DNA from: Desulfitobacterium dichloroeliminans LMG P-21439
Lineage (GTDB): Bacteria; Bacillota; Desulfitobacteriia; Desulfitobacteriales; Desulfitobacteriaceae
NCBI RefSeq assembly: GCF_000243135.2
Contig: NC_019903.1
Location: forward strand, 1,650,001-1,714,000
Direction of reading: 5' to 3'
Length of the DNA: 64,000 nucleotides
The notes beneath the pieces were generated by a model. That model ran no database searches and was not told where the DNA came from. It saw only the letters and a list, made by a program, of their open reading frames with translations. The translations under genes and the position numbers were made by a program. Shown one piece after another: positions 35,508 through 44,296 of the stretch. Within the stretch, counting starts at the first letter, position 1. Each line of letters starts with the position of its first letter.

Positions 35508-36302
35508 ATGCCTTTTGCAACCCTCGCCAATGGAAAACTACATTTCTTGGATCGTGGAACTGGTAAGCCCTTGGTCTTTATTCATGGACTAGGGGCTAAC
35601 TTGAGTTTCTATGACCCTCAGATTAACTTTTTTAGCAAGACTCATCGGGTTATTTGCCCCGAATTACGGGGAAATGCTCGGTCTAGCAAACTTAACGTTC
35701 CTATTTCTAAAATTCTGGACACCCAGTGCAGCGATGTTGCGGCCTTAATAGAGAAGCTGGGAATTGATCAAGTGGTTTTGGCGGGGACATCCTATGGTGG
35801 TGCCTTTTGTTTTAACTTTGTCCTTCGTTATCCTGAAAAGGTGTCAGGGTTAGTTGTTGCAGATACCCTTGGAGATACTAAGATCAGCAGTGCTCGGGAA
35901 GCCTTTTTGGTGTTACTACACTATTGTGGGCTTTGGGGTCTCTATCTCCCCAAGCCCTTACTGACCTTCCTGATTAAACGAGAATATAAACAATGGCCCT
36001 TGACTCAAAGACATATGGTCGATTTCGTCCAAGGTATGCGTCGAACGGAATTCTTACTCCAGCTTTTGGCTATGAATCGGATTAATTTTACTCCCTATCT
36101 TAAGCAAGTGAACTGCCCTGTCTTAGGGATTGTAGGAGATCAGAATAAAGTGGGGGTACGCTGGATGAAAAGTGCTATGAAGGAGATTCCACAGTCCTCT
36201 TTAGAAATCGTTTCTCATTCCTTTGATCCGACGAATCTGTGTCAGCCCAAACAATACAACCACCTGGTGAAGGAATTCTTGGAAAAACTGGACCACATAT
36301 AA
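35508..36302 (+). CDS. alpha/beta hydrolase
   Basis: 264 aa. LVFIHGLGANLSFYD carries the oxyanion-hole HG motif; GTSYGG contains the nucleophile Ser95. The acid lies near LGIVGDQNK, and the usual C-terminal His is plausible in KQYNHLVKEFL. Esterase, C-C hydrolase or haloperoxidase activities are all possible in this fold. RBS GTGAGG before ATG 35508. Not clearly in an operon. Confidence 0.8.
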   Translation: MPFATLANGKLHFLDRGTGKPLVFIHGLGANLSFYDPQINFFSKTHRVICPELRGNARSSKLNVPISKILDTQCSDVAALIEKLGIDQVVLAGTSYGGAFCFNFVLRYPEKVSGLVVADTLGDTKISSAREAFLVLLHYCGLWGLYLPKPLLTFLIKREYKQWPLTQRHMVDFVQGMRRTEFLLQLLAMNRINFTPYLKQVNCPVLGIVGDQNKVGVRWMKSAMKEIPQSSLEIVSHSFDPTNLCQPKQYNHLVKEFLEKLDHI

Positions 36303-36481
36303 GTGAGGGAAAGTTCTTTGGTTTTCCCCTTGGAAGGATAGAGTATTTTTTTTGTGAGCTGATAGGAGAAATAATAAATGAAAACTTGTCTCGTTGGTTA
36401 TTGGACATTTTTGTGCTAGGATAATTATGCCAACATTTTTCAAGATACGACGACTATTAGTAGAAAGAGTGGAGATACCAA

Positions 36482-38221
36482 GTGAGTATTTTTAAGCGCT
36501 TTATCAGTTATTATAAGCCCTATCGATTGCTTTTTTACACGGATATGCTGTGTGCGATTATCGTGTCTATCATTGATCTATCCTTTCCGATGATTCTCAG
36601 TTACTTAATCAACAGTGTATTTACTAAAGGTAGGGAAGCCATTCTGGACACTATCCTTGTGGTAGGAATAGGCCTCTTGGCAATGTACATCATCAAATAT
36701 TTTTGCCAATATTTCATTGTTTCCTACGGACATATCATGGGCGCGCGCATGGAAACGGATATGCGGCGGGATCTGTTCAGCCATTTACAGAAACTATCCT
36801 TTTCATATTACGACAAACGCAATACGGGTGAGCTCATGTCCCGGTTGGTTGCTGACTTATTCGATATCTCGGAGTTAGCTCATCACGGACCAGAGAACCT
36901 TTTCATATCTATTTTGAAGATCGTCGGTTCTTTTGTTATCTTACTGACTCTAAATGTTCAGATGACCCTCTCACTCTCGATTGTTACTCTTATAATCATT
37001 CTATTCAGCCTTTATAAAAATAAAGTAATGCAGCCCATTTTCAGTGATAATCGTGTCAAAATAGCTAAGGTGAATTCCAGTGTTCAAGATAGTCTGGCGG
37101 GAATTCGGGTAGTGCAATCCTTTGCCAATGAGACCATCGAGAAAAAGAAATTTGCTCAAAGCAATGGAGCTTTCCTAAAATCGAAAACAGGAGCCTATAA
37201 GATCATGGGAGGTTTCCATGCTTGGAACTCTTTCTTTGAAGGGCTACTTTACATTGTGGTGGTCGTTACAGGTGGGATTAATATTGCTAATGGGAACTTA
37301 AGGGCAACTGACTTAGCGGTGTATATCCTTTATATCAATATTTTCATTAATCCGATTGACGTTTTGATTAACTTTACCGAGCAATTCCAAAAGGGTTATG
37401 CGGGCTTTAAGCGCTTCGTCGAAGTGCTGGAGACTCACCCGGATATTAAAGATGAGCCTAATGCCAGACCCTTAACCCAGGTCAAAGGGGATATTGAGTA
37501 TCAGAATGTCACCTTCGGCTACGATGAGGAGGAATCCCATGTTCTCAATCAGGTCAGTTTGAAGATCAAAGCTGGCGAAACCATTGCCTTGGTCGGTCCT
37601 TCCGGCGGCGGGAAAACCACTCTATGTTCCTTGTTGCCAAGATTCTACGAAGTGACTTCGGGAACCATAACCATTGACGGTCAGGATATTCGCAAGGTGA
37701 CCCTTGATTCACTACGCAATGCCATCGGGGTAGTGCAGCAGGATGTCTATCTGTTTGATGGAACCATCAAGCAAAATATCGCCTATGGTAAAGCGGGAGC
37801 CACCGATGAAGAAATCATAGAGGCAGCGAAAAAGGCCAATATTCATGATTTTATTACATCTCTGGAAGAAGGGTATGACACCTATGTCGGTGAGCGAGGG
37901 GTAAGACTTTCCGGCGGGCAAAAACAGCGTTTGTCTATTGCCCGAGTCTTTTTAAAGAATCCGCCCATATTGATATTGGATGAAGCCACCTCAGCTCTAG
38001 ATAACGAGAGTGAGCGTTATATTCAAAAGTCTTTAGAGGAGCTGGCCCAGAACCGGACGACCATTGTCATTGCTCATCGACTAAGTACGATACGCAATGC
38101 CGACGAAATTATTGTGATTACGGATGAGGGAATTAAAGAAAGAGGAAATCACCAGGAACTCCTCTTATTAGATGGGATATATGCTCATTATTATACGATG
38201 CAATTCGAGGGACTGGATTGA
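36482..38221 (+). CDS. ABC exporter half-transporter (fused permease and ATPase)
   Basis: 579 aa. Six membrane segments (about 1-300) with the coupling segment SFSYYDKRNTGELMSRL; then the ATPase domain with GPSGGGKTTL (Walker A), LSGGQKQRLSIARV (signature), LILDEATSALD (Walker B) and AHRLSTI (H-loop). MsbA/LmrA-like; works as a homodimer or a heterodimer with an unlinked partner. The start is GTG 36482. It is 28 bp upstream of the phosphofructokinase gene. Confidence 0.9.
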   Translation: MSIFKRFISYYKPYRLLFYTDMLCAIIVSIIDLSFPMILSYLINSVFTKGREAILDTILVVGIGLLAMYIIKYFCQYFIVSYGHIMGARMETDMRRDLFSHLQKLSFSYYDKRNTGELMSRLVADLFDISELAHHGPENLFISILKIVGSFVILLTLNVQMTLSLSIVTLIIILFSLYKNKVMQPIFSDNRVKIAKVNSSVQDSLAGIRVVQSFANETIEKKKFAQSNGAFLKSKTGAYKIMGGFHAWNSFFEGLLYIVVVVTGGINIANGNLRATDLAVYILYINIFINPIDVLINFTEQFQKGYAGFKRFVEVLETHPDIKDEPNARPLTQVKGDIEYQNVTFGYDEEESHVLNQVSLKIKAGETIALVGPSGGGKTTLCSLLPRFYEVTSGTITIDGQDIRKVTLDSLRNAIGVVQQDVYLFDGTIKQNIAYGKAGATDEEIIEAAKKANIHDFITSLEEGYDTYVGERGVRLSGGQKQRLSIARVFLKNPPILILDEATSALDNESERYIQKSLEELAQNRTTIVIAHRLSTIRNADEIIVITDEGIKERGNHQELLLLDGIYAHYYTMQFEGLD

Positions 38222-38249
38222 AACTTAAAACGAGAGTGAGGAATATACC

Positions 38250-39377
38250 ATGGAGAACCTGAGTGGGGAACAACAGAAAAAGAGAAAGAGCAGTGCTATA
38301 AAAAAGCTGGCTATTTTGACAGGAGGCGGGGATTGCCCCGGACTGAATGCGGTGATTCGTGCTGCTGTAAAAACAGCCTGCTACCGTGGAATTGAAGTTG
38401 TTGGAATTCAGGATGGCTTCCGTGGAGCGGTGGAGGGAGATTTTCGCACCTTGGGGTTTAAGGATGTCTCGGGCATTCTTCCTCGAGGAGGAACCATTCT
38501 GGGAACGACCAATAGAGATAATCCTTTTGCGTATTCGGTTCAAGTTGAGGGAACGCGGCAGATTCAAGACCGCTCCGATGAAGTTATGGACAGGTTTAAA
38601 GCAGAAGGAATTGACGCACTCATCACCATCGGTGGAGATGGAAGCTTAAGTATTGCCCAGGAGTTCGCCAAAAAGGGGCTTAACGTTGTAGGTGTCCCCA
38701 AAACTATAGACAATGATCTCATGGCCACGGATCTAACCTTTGGTTTCCAGACCGCTGTGGCTACGGCTCAAGATGCCTTGGATAGACTTCACACCACAGC
38801 CGAGTCTCATCACCGCATTATGATTTTGGAAGTTATGGGGCGTTATGCCGGATGGATTGCCCTTTATGCAGGGGTTGCAGGTGGAGCCGATGTAATTTTG
38901 ATTCCTGAGGTTCCTTATCAACTCGAAAGTATTGCGAAAGCAGTCAAAAGAAGAGCAGATCAAGGAAAGCACTTCAGCATCATTGTGGTGGCTGAAGGAG
39001 CTAAACCTTTAGGTGGGGAAATGGTTGTGGAGAGAACAGTGCCAGGGAGAACAGATCCTATTAAGTTAGGTGGAATCGGGGCCAAGCTGGCAGCAGATTT
39101 GGAGAAGTTAACAGCTATAGAGAGCCGGGTCACAGTGCTGGGGCATTTGCAACGGGGAGGTTCACCTATCGCCGTGGATCGGGTGCTCTCTACTCGGTAT
39201 GGAGTTGCCGCAGTAGAAGCTGTGTTAGATAAGGATTACGGCATGATGGTCGCTTTGCAGGGGCAAGATATAGTCAGAGTGCCTATAAAAGAGGCTGTTC
39301 ATCAATTGAAAAAGATAAAATCTGATGATCCCGTTTTACTTGCTGCACGCAGTATGGGAATTGAGTTCGGAGACTAA
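38250..39377 (+). CDS. pfkA: 6-phosphofructokinase
   Basis: 375 aa. ILTGGGDCPGLNAVIRA, IGGDGSLSIAQ and PKTIDNDL are the substrate and nucleotide loops. Gly in GGDGS (E. coli position 104) points to ATP; Lys in PKTIDND (position 124) is more common in PPi-type enzymes and in the long ATP-dependent group. ATP is the better guess, but PPi use cannot be excluded. A charged 19-residue N-terminal extension precedes the core. It follows an ABC exporter and is likely cotranscribed. Confidence 0.9.
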   Translation: MENLSGEQQKKRKSSAIKKLAILTGGGDCPGLNAVIRAAVKTACYRGIEVVGIQDGFRGAVEGDFRTLGFKDVSGILPRGGTILGTTNRDNPFAYSVQVEGTRQIQDRSDEVMDRFKAEGIDALITIGGDGSLSIAQEFAKKGLNVVGVPKTIDNDLMATDLTFGFQTAVATAQDALDRLHTTAESHHRIMILEVMGRYAGWIALYAGVAGGADVILIPEVPYQLESIAKAVKRRADQGKHFSIIVVAEGAKPLGGEMVVERTVPGRTDPIKLGGIGAKLAADLEKLTAIESRVTVLGHLQRGGSPIAVDRVLSTRYGVAAVEAVLDKDYGMMVALQGQDIVRVPIKEAVHQLKKIKSDDPVLLAARSMGIEFGD

Positions 39378-39465
39378 GAGCATTAAGAGATGAGGACCTA
39401 GAAGAATAAAATCAAAGGGTCTGCGAAGCAAGGATTGACGACAGACATAGTTTGGAGGGATAAGC

Positions 39466-39939
39466 TTGGCTACTGGGGCATTAATTATCGCTATTATCCT
39501 CTTTATCGTGGGCCTGCTGGGCACGGTACTCCCTATTTTACCGGGGGCCATTCTCATATATGTTGGGATGCTAATTTATGGTCTAATGACAGGCTTTACA
39601 ACCTTGGACTTTACCTTCTATCTCATTCAAGGCCTTGTTTTCGCTTTTATCCTTCTAGTCGATTACTGGGCTACTGTAGAGGGAACACGTCGCTTTGGCG
39701 GAAGCAAGCAGGCTGGCTGGGGTGCAGCAATCGGCTTGATTGTGGGTCTATTCTTTGTACCCCTAGGAATCGTCGTAGGCCCTTTCATAGGAGCGGTGGT
39801 CGCAGAATTGCTACGGAAGGCGGATCTCAGTCAGGCCATCCGCGTGGGCTTTGGCACCTTGGTAGGACTCCTTGGGGGGACTATCATCAAGCTCGGAGTG
39901 GAAATTCTAATGATCATATATTTCTTTGTAAGAATATAA
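39466..39939 (+). CDS. DUF456 family membrane protein
   Basis: 157 aa with about five hydrophobic helices. TVLPILPGAILIYVGML, DYWATVEGTRRFGGSKQAGWG and PLGIVVGPFIGAVVAELL are DUF456 landmarks. TTG start at 39466 after TTTGGAGGG. Function unknown; the family is common in Firmicutes and Actinobacteria. Not obviously linked to pfkA. Confidence 0.8.
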   Translation: MATGALIIAIILFIVGLLGTVLPILPGAILIYVGMLIYGLMTGFTTLDFTFYLIQGLVFAFILLVDYWATVEGTRRFGGSKQAGWGAAIGLIVGLFFVPLGIVVGPFIGAVVAELLRKADLSQAIRVGFGTLVGLLGGTIIKLGVEILMIIYFFVRI

Positions 39940-39961
39940 CGTTTTTTTCAAGTATTGAGCT

Positions 39962-41671
39962 TTAATTAATGTATTTTATCGGTGTATTTTCCTTGATTCC
40001 ATAGCACTGTTTCATAAAGTAGGGCATGCTATTCCAATTCCCTAGATTGTAGCCATAGTAGCTTGGAGGCACTTTCTTCAGGAGCAGATCTCCTTCTTTT
40101 CCTAGATTATGGTATTGCTTAATAGCTCGTAGATTATAGTTTTGGGGAATAGATGCCAGGTAATAGCCATGCAACGTAACTGCGAAGACCATAAGAGGGA
40201 TAAGGCAAAAAAGTGCGACTAAGCTGTACCGCAGGAACTTGCCTTTTCTTTCAGATTCTCCGATTTGGGACCAGGTAAAGAGATAATGCCCAAGGGTCAG
40301 TAAAAGGATTACACCCGCTGCCAAGGCAAGAGACCTTTCTTGTAGGCTTAGGATAACCATGAAGAAAGCTAAGGACAAGTATAGGGTGTTTTTCCGGAAA
40401 GCAAAAACTGAATAGATGATAAAAATGCTTAATAAAAGCAGCGAAGGAAACATGATCTTATAAGCTGCCGCAAAGCGTGAGTCCACCACAACCAACATAA
40501 TCTGAGCACCGATAGCGTTGATGCTATTGAACAGCAGAAAGGGATAGTTCTTTTTTACAAGCAGGATAGCCGATGTGTAGACTAAGGAGAAAAGATAAAG
40601 GAAAGCAAAACCAAGGATACTTAGCCCGTAAAAAGAGAACAGATTTTCTTGGGTTAGCTCTATAGGAACCTCTTTATAAAGAAGAAAGTAGATATACCCC
40701 ATTAAGGCTAGGCTTAAACCAATGCTCAGAAAGCCATGAAAGACAAGTTTGAAATTGTGAATAGGTTTTCTATAGGTCGTTTGAGTTGAAAAAGTTACTA
40801 GCCAAAAGATACAACTTAAGCCGATAAATAAAACAAAGGGTGCTGCAGGTGAAGAATATAGATTTGTCTTGAGAAGTTCAGTAATTACTTCTAAAAGAAC
40901 AACATCATTACCAGCGGTCCTTTCCCAAAAGAGACGCCTCAAGGAACCATAGGTAACGATTCCATAGCCCAAGAAGATAGTTCCATAAAAGGGGAGAAAC
41001 AATCTCAAAGATGTTTTTTTGCGAAACAAGGATAGATAGATGGAGATCATAACAGTATAGCCGATCCCTATCATCCCTACCTGCTGAGTAGAAGAGCCGA
41101 CAAAAAAGCCTAGGAGTGCGAGCCATCCCTTTTTGCGTTTACTATAGGAACTGATGCGGGTATAGAGTAGGTAAGCATAAAGAAGAGCAAGGGCCATGGG
41201 ATAAAGATAATTAAAGGCACAGGCAGCATAGTAAATTGTAGTATGGGCAATTCTTAGAGGCAAAAATAAGAAGAATAAAGAACTGCAAAGTAGGGCAATC
41301 CAGAGAGAAGGATTGCCCTTTTTAACATCCCATGAGTATTCTGAGAGTGTCGCCATCTTGGCTAGAATATAGACGACTAGCATTAGTATAAGGGGATTGA
41401 GAAGGCGGAAAAGCTCGATTTGTGGTTTAAGTATTAGGATCATAGCTCCACCAATCCAAGCTCGTCCATTCATGTTCAGTTCATCGAGTATGGCTTCCGG
41501 CAGGTAGCTTAGCCCATATTGGGCATCACGATTGTAGTATAAATCATCCGCATAAAGGAAAATGTAACGATGAATCCAGAGCATAGCCAAGAGAAAGAGG
41601 ACTAGGATTAATCCTTCTCTCATAGTTAATTTGGAGGTATGCCGCATCTTAGCAAAGGTATTTTTAAGCAA
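39962..41671 (-). CDS. polytopic membrane protein, DUF6056-like
   Basis: 569 aa with 12 or more membrane segments. The first extracytoplasmic loop carries FLYADDLYYNRDAQYG, a DD motif of the kind used by GT-C glycosyltransferases; this and NMNGRAWIGG are typical of DUF6056 proteins. A role in surface glycan or teichoic acid decoration fits with the divergent GT2-GtrA pair, but is inference. The C-terminal 60 residues are soluble. RBS not strong. Confidence 0.65.
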   Translation of the reverse strand: MLKNTFAKMRHTSKLTMREGLILVLFLLAMLWIHRYIFLYADDLYYNRDAQYGLSYLPEAILDELNMNGRAWIGGAMILILKPQIELFRLLNPLILMLVVYILAKMATLSEYSWDVKKGNPSLWIALLCSSLFFLFLPLRIAHTTIYYAACAFNYLYPMALALLYAYLLYTRISSYSKRKKGWLALLGFFVGSSTQQVGMIGIGYTVMISIYLSLFRKKTSLRLFLPFYGTIFLGYGIVTYGSLRRLFWERTAGNDVVLLEVITELLKTNLYSSPAAPFVLFIGLSCIFWLVTFSTQTTYRKPIHNFKLVFHGFLSIGLSLALMGYIYFLLYKEVPIELTQENLFSFYGLSILGFAFLYLFSLVYTSAILLVKKNYPFLLFNSINAIGAQIMLVVVDSRFAAAYKIMFPSLLLLSIFIIYSVFAFRKNTLYLSLAFFMVILSLQERSLALAAGVILLLTLGHYLFTWSQIGESERKGKFLRYSLVALFCLIPLMVFAVTLHGYYLASIPQNYNLRAIKQYHNLGKEGDLLLKKVPPSYYGYNLGNWNSMPYFMKQCYGIKENTPIKYIN

Positions 41672-41871
41672 GAGATCACTCCATTGGTTTTGTTTGCACT
41701 ATCTAGGAACCAAATTTATCGGCAGATAGTATAACGCAACTAAGGCAGCTTCCTCCGTCACCTGCCAAGTTTTGTTTAAAAGTAGGGGGATTGCGTCAAT
41801 AATTTAGAAAGATCGAGTCATTAAAGGGTTTGATAATCTAAGCTCTAGATTCTATAGTTGGGGGAAGTCCT

Positions 41872-42819
41872 TTGATTTCAATCATTTTGCCTGTATATAA
41901 CGAAGAAAATCAAATATACGCTAGTGTACAGAAAATAAGAACTATTCTATTGAGTGAAAAGCTTAAGAACCAGATTATCCTGATAGACGATGGATCAACG
42001 GATGAATCATGGTCAGAGATGCAGCGACTGACTGGAGACTTTAATAATGTATTCCTTCTCAAATTAAGCAGAAATTTAGGTAAGGAGGCGGCTTTGTGTG
42101 CAGGACTGGAAGCCGCAGATGGTGATGCATGCTTAATCCTTGATGCGGATCTTCAGCATCCACCTGAACTCATTCCCGAGATGGTTCGTCTCTGGCGTGA
42201 AGAAGGATATGAAGTGGTCGAGGGGGTCAAAGCCACCAGGGGTAATGAAACCCTTGGAGGGAAAATCGCAGCAATGACTTATTATCGATTGTTCAATAAA
42301 GCCACTGGGATTAATCTAACCAATGCATCGGATTTTAAACTCTTGGACCGTAAAGTCGTAGAAGCATGGAAGAGTCTAAAAGAAGCAGACACCTTTTTCC
42401 GAGGAATGTCGGCTTGGCTAGGGTACAAACGCATTCAGATTCCTTTCGAGGTGCAAGAGCGAAGGGAAGGGATATCCAAGTGGTCTGTACAGAGCTTAGT
42501 CAAGTTGGCTATCGATTCTATTACATCCTTTAGCACCATGCCCCTACATATCATTACAGGCCTAGGGATTGGACTTCTGCTTTTTGATGTGGTCTTAGTT
42601 GGTCAGACTCTTTATATGAAGTTTAGCGGTCAAGCCTTTACAGGTTTTACGACAGTCATCATCTTAACCCTGGGGATCGGTAGCTGTATCATGATTAGTC
42701 TAGGGATTATTGGCATCTACATCTCGAAAATTTATGACGAAGTCAAAGGAAGACCTCGCTATATCATCACTGAACAGAGAAAAAGCGAGGTCAAAAGTAT
42801 CCGTCGAAGAATCCAGTAA
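41872..42819 (+). CDS. GT2 family glycosyltransferase (GtrB/dolichol-phosphate type)
   Basis: 315 aa. GT-A domain: SIILPVYNEENQIYASV, LIDDGSTDESW, ILDADLQHPPEL (DxD-type). C-terminal region has two membrane helices (about 225-245 and 260-290). Such enzymes transfer a sugar from a nucleotide donor to undecaprenyl phosphate at the inner face. The start is TTG 41872 behind GGGGGAAG. The next gene, GtrA, overlaps it and is the usual flippase partner. Confidence 0.9.
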   Translation: MISIILPVYNEENQIYASVQKIRTILLSEKLKNQIILIDDGSTDESWSEMQRLTGDFNNVFLLKLSRNLGKEAALCAGLEAADGDACLILDADLQHPPELIPEMVRLWREEGYEVVEGVKATRGNETLGGKIAAMTYYRLFNKATGINLTNASDFKLLDRKVVEAWKSLKEADTFFRGMSAWLGYKRIQIPFEVQERREGISKWSVQSLVKLAIDSITSFSTMPLHIITGLGIGLLLFDVVLVGQTLYMKFSGQAFTGFTTVIILTLGIGSCIMISLGIIGIYISKIYDEVKGRPRYIITEQRKSEVKSIRRRIQ

Positions 42820-43210
42820 TGATTATTCAATCGTCCCAAGGGGAGGGGATTGTATCTTTTTCAAATACCTTATTGTGGGTGGATCCACGGCACTTCTGGA
42901 ACTTCTTATCTTCCTCGGATTGCGGAGGGAAATGGGATTTGATGTGGTCTCAGCTAATGTTATTGCCATTGGAATTGCCACAGGAGTTAACTTTTTAATG
43001 AATCGCAATTGGTCCTTTAGCAGTAGTGCAAGGGTTAGTCGCAGTTTATGCTTATATCTTTCGCTCATTCTGTTCAACATGGTCTTTACGACCTGGATGA
43101 TTACACTCCTTGTAGGCTGGGGAGTAATGGATTTTTGGGCTAAATTTTACATGATGGGGGCAGCAACTGTGTGGAATTTTCTGCTGTATAGGAAAGTTAT
43201 TTTTGTGTGA
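42734..43210 (+). CDS. GtrA family membrane protein (putative lipid-linked sugar flippase)
   Basis: Four membrane segments from FFKYLIVGGSTALLELLIFL to the end; GVNFLMNRNWSF is the GtrA signature. The only ATG in frame before the domain is 42734 (158 aa), 86 bases inside the GT2 gene and without an RBS. A very good SD (AAGGGGAGGGG, 42838-42848) sits five bases before an in-frame ATC at 42854, just ahead of the domain. The true start is therefore unclear. Partner of the preceding GT2 enzyme. Confidence 0.8.
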   Translation: MTKSKEDLAISSLNREKARSKVSVEESSNDYSIVPRGGDCIFFKYLIVGGSTALLELLIFLGLRREMGFDVVSANVIAIGIATGVNFLMNRNWSFSSSARVSRSLCLYLSLILFNMVFTTWMITLLVGWGVMDFWAKFYMMGAATVWNFLLYRKVIFV

Positions 43211-43212
43211 TA

Positions 43213-43256
43213 GAAAAAATCATCGGAGAATCATTGACTCTCCGATGATTTTTTCT
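43213..43256. terminator. bidirectional terminator between gtrA and the TetR gene
   Basis: AAAAAATCATCGGAGA pairs perfectly with TCTCCGATGATTTTTT around a 9-base loop. Confidence 0.9.
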
Positions 43257-43265
43257 ATTTAGCCT

Positions 43266-43850
43266 TCAAAGGGATAATGGGTCGGCTTGCTTATGAAAGC
43301 AAATACCTCGTTCGAAAACATCCTTCAATTCCTCAGGAAGCACACTATCAACTAATATTGCAAGCTCCTTTGGGGACTCTTCCATACCTCTTTGCCCCCA
43401 TCGGAAAGTAAGTTCAGAGGCAATTAATGCTGCAGCATCAATCTGAAAGAGTAAGGTGGTAGTGGGTTGAATCTTTTTATAGTCAATCAGTGTTTTGGTA
43501 TAGATGTCTATTGAATGACGATATGCATATCTCCGAACAGCGTTGTAATCCTCAGAATCGGAAACATGAGCATAGATCGCTCTTTCTTTATAAAGTTCAG
43601 TAAATAATTTGATATGTGCTTCTAACCAGGTAAGTGTGCGCCCGACTTCATGGAGAGTATCCTTAGCCAAAAAATCAAAATGCCAAGTGACAACCGCATA
43701 TTTATCCGAAAAATATCGATAGAAAGTCTGACGCGAAACGTGGCTCGCTTCGCAAAGTTGTTTGATACTAATATGTTCAAGATTACTTTTTTCTAATAGG
43801 TAACCTAGGGTGTGAAATATACGCCATTGCACTTCATGATATTCTTTCAT
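43266..43850 (-). CDS. TetR family transcriptional regulator
   Basis: 194 aa. HTH at about 20-50: HISIKQLCEASHVSRQTFYRYFSDK is the TetR DNA-binding core. The C-terminal ligand domain is variable and gives no ligand. It is divergent from the flavoprotein-cytochrome module, with 446 bp between, so it is the likely regulator of that module. Confidence 0.88.
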   Translation of the reverse strand: MKEYHEVQWRIFHTLGYLLEKSNLEHISIKQLCEASHVSRQTFYRYFSDKYAVVTWHFDFLAKDTLHEVGRTLTWLEAHIKLFTELYKERAIYAHVSDSEDYNAVRRYAYRHSIDIYTKTLIDYKKIQPTTTLLFQIDAAALIASELTFRWGQRGMEESPKELAILVDSVLPEELKDVFERGICFHKQADPLSL

Positions 43851-44106
43851 TTTGCTGACTCCTTAATATAGAATTCCTGTTTACAGAACCTCTTACATTA
43901 AGTTGAACTAAACTCTCGATTATGCACAAGAGCTGCGAAGATTATCCTCACGAATGGCAAATAATAAATATTACGTAATTACATGAATATATACCTATAT
44001 TGTCACTTAGAAACAATTTAAGCCGATGATATGAATTAAATGTAAAATAACTAGCTTGCAAGTTTACACTTAACTCAATCTGTAACTGTAATAAGATTTA
44101 TATGTT

Positions 44107-44122
44107 TGTTACAATTATAACA
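44107..44122. promoter_or_regulatory. candidate TetR operator
   Basis: TGTTACAATTATAACA is a 16-bp sequence with perfect TGTTA/TAACA arms, in the divergent gap 43851-44296. It contains TTATAAC, which may be a -10. The rest of this AT-rich gap shows no gene. Confidence 0.35.
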
Positions 44123-44296
44123 TGGATTGCATTATTTGGAGTATACATACATTAAATAACTTTTGTGTCCAATTGTTTAAGAATACGTGACTGTTTTCAC
44201 AACCCGTATGCAAGAGTAAGAGTGGAGGTGAAAGCTTAGAAGGGTTAAGTTCAGGGTATGAAAGAAAAAAATTTAAGGAAAAAGGAGAGGTAAACA

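Noticed and set aside
39435-39965. 176-aa frame overlapping the DUF456 gene
   Set aside because: Composition (many Arg, Gly, Cys, Trp) is that of an out-of-frame translation; the DUF456 frame is clearly real.
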